The notes under the pieces were generated by a model. The model was not told the origin of the DNA and searched no databases. It was given only the letters and a program-made list of their open reading frames with translations. This document shows, one piece after another, positions 23,822 to 23,877 of a DNA stretch of 23,877 nt. The stretch lies in assembly GCA_937890745.1 (NCBI GenBank), contig CALADH010000040.1:1-23877 (forward strand). The letters run 5' to 3'. The position numbers and the translations under genes were made by a program. Source of the DNA: Scybalocola_A sp900557175. GTDB taxonomy: Bacteria; Bacillota; Clostridia; Lachnospirales; Lachnospiraceae. The number at the start of each line of letters is the position of its first letter. Within the stretch, counting starts at the first letter, position 1.

Positions 23822-23831
23822 CAAAAAAAGA

Positions 23832-23877
23832 AGCGCGAGACGGGATTCGAACCCGCGACCCTCGCCTTGGCAAGGCG
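23832..23877 (-). tRNA. tRNA-Gly(GCC), 5' part beyond the window
   Basis: Read on the minus strand, the visible part starts in the anticodon arm: CGCC, the loop TTGCCAA with anticodon GCC, then GGCG. It goes on with a short variable loop, a T arm (GCGGG-TTCGAAT-CCCGT) and the 3' acceptor strand CTCGCGC with discriminator T. CCA is not encoded. The D arm and 5' acceptor strand lie past position 23877. Gly is read from the anticodon and fits U73. Confidence 0.9.

Noticed and set aside
23691..23873. 60-codon minus-strand ORF over the tRNA
   Set aside because: It reads through the tRNA-Gly T arm and the terminator; RNA structure explains the sequence.

Overview
The window looks like part of a Lachnospiraceae-type (Clostridia) chromosome. 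The codon use and intergenic style are those of a low- to mid-GC Firmicute, Shine-Dalgarno sequences are strong, the MurE ligase carries the meso-DAP signature, and there are PfoR-like and ApbE genes. No gene here fixes the species, so this placement is an inference.

Left 2.2 kb (1 to about 2230, + strand): an AT-rich accessory cassette. It holds a TetR repressor with a consensus promoter overlapped by a 36-bp near-perfect palindrome, a CPBP-type membrane protease coupled to it by a 1-base overlap, and a small cysteine-rich KTR protein of the kind carried by Tn916/Tn1549-like conjugative transposons, followed by a terminator. The next 430 bases hold no clear gene. They contain a 23-codon leader-like ORF, a 13-bp hairpin and a hairpin that hides a strong ribosome binding site, and they run straight into the 3' end of glgB. 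This looks like the edge of a mobile element.

The rest (about 2230 to 23877) is read entirely from the minus strand. From right to left: a tRNA-Gly(GCC), cut by the window end, with its terminator; a lipoprotein gene and an ABC transporter gene in which most of the ATPase is missing and its start is fused in frame to a permease; a sugar nucleotidyltransferase; a tight run of apbE, a PfoR-like membrane protein, and jetA, jetB, jetC; murE; a TPR/acidic-repeat/degenerate-AAA protein; and an autoregulated tetR, alpha-amylase, glgB operon.

The most notable system is the Jet (Wadjet/MukBEF-like) condensin trio. JetA (kleisin-like) and JetB overlap, JetB and JetC overlap, and there is no JetD nuclease in the window: the next gene is murE. 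It is either a Wadjet derivative without its nuclease or a housekeeping condensin of this lineage. Other points of interest are the truncated ABC ATPase-permease hybrid, the TPR protein with a lost P-loop, and two textbook TetR operators laid over their own promoters.
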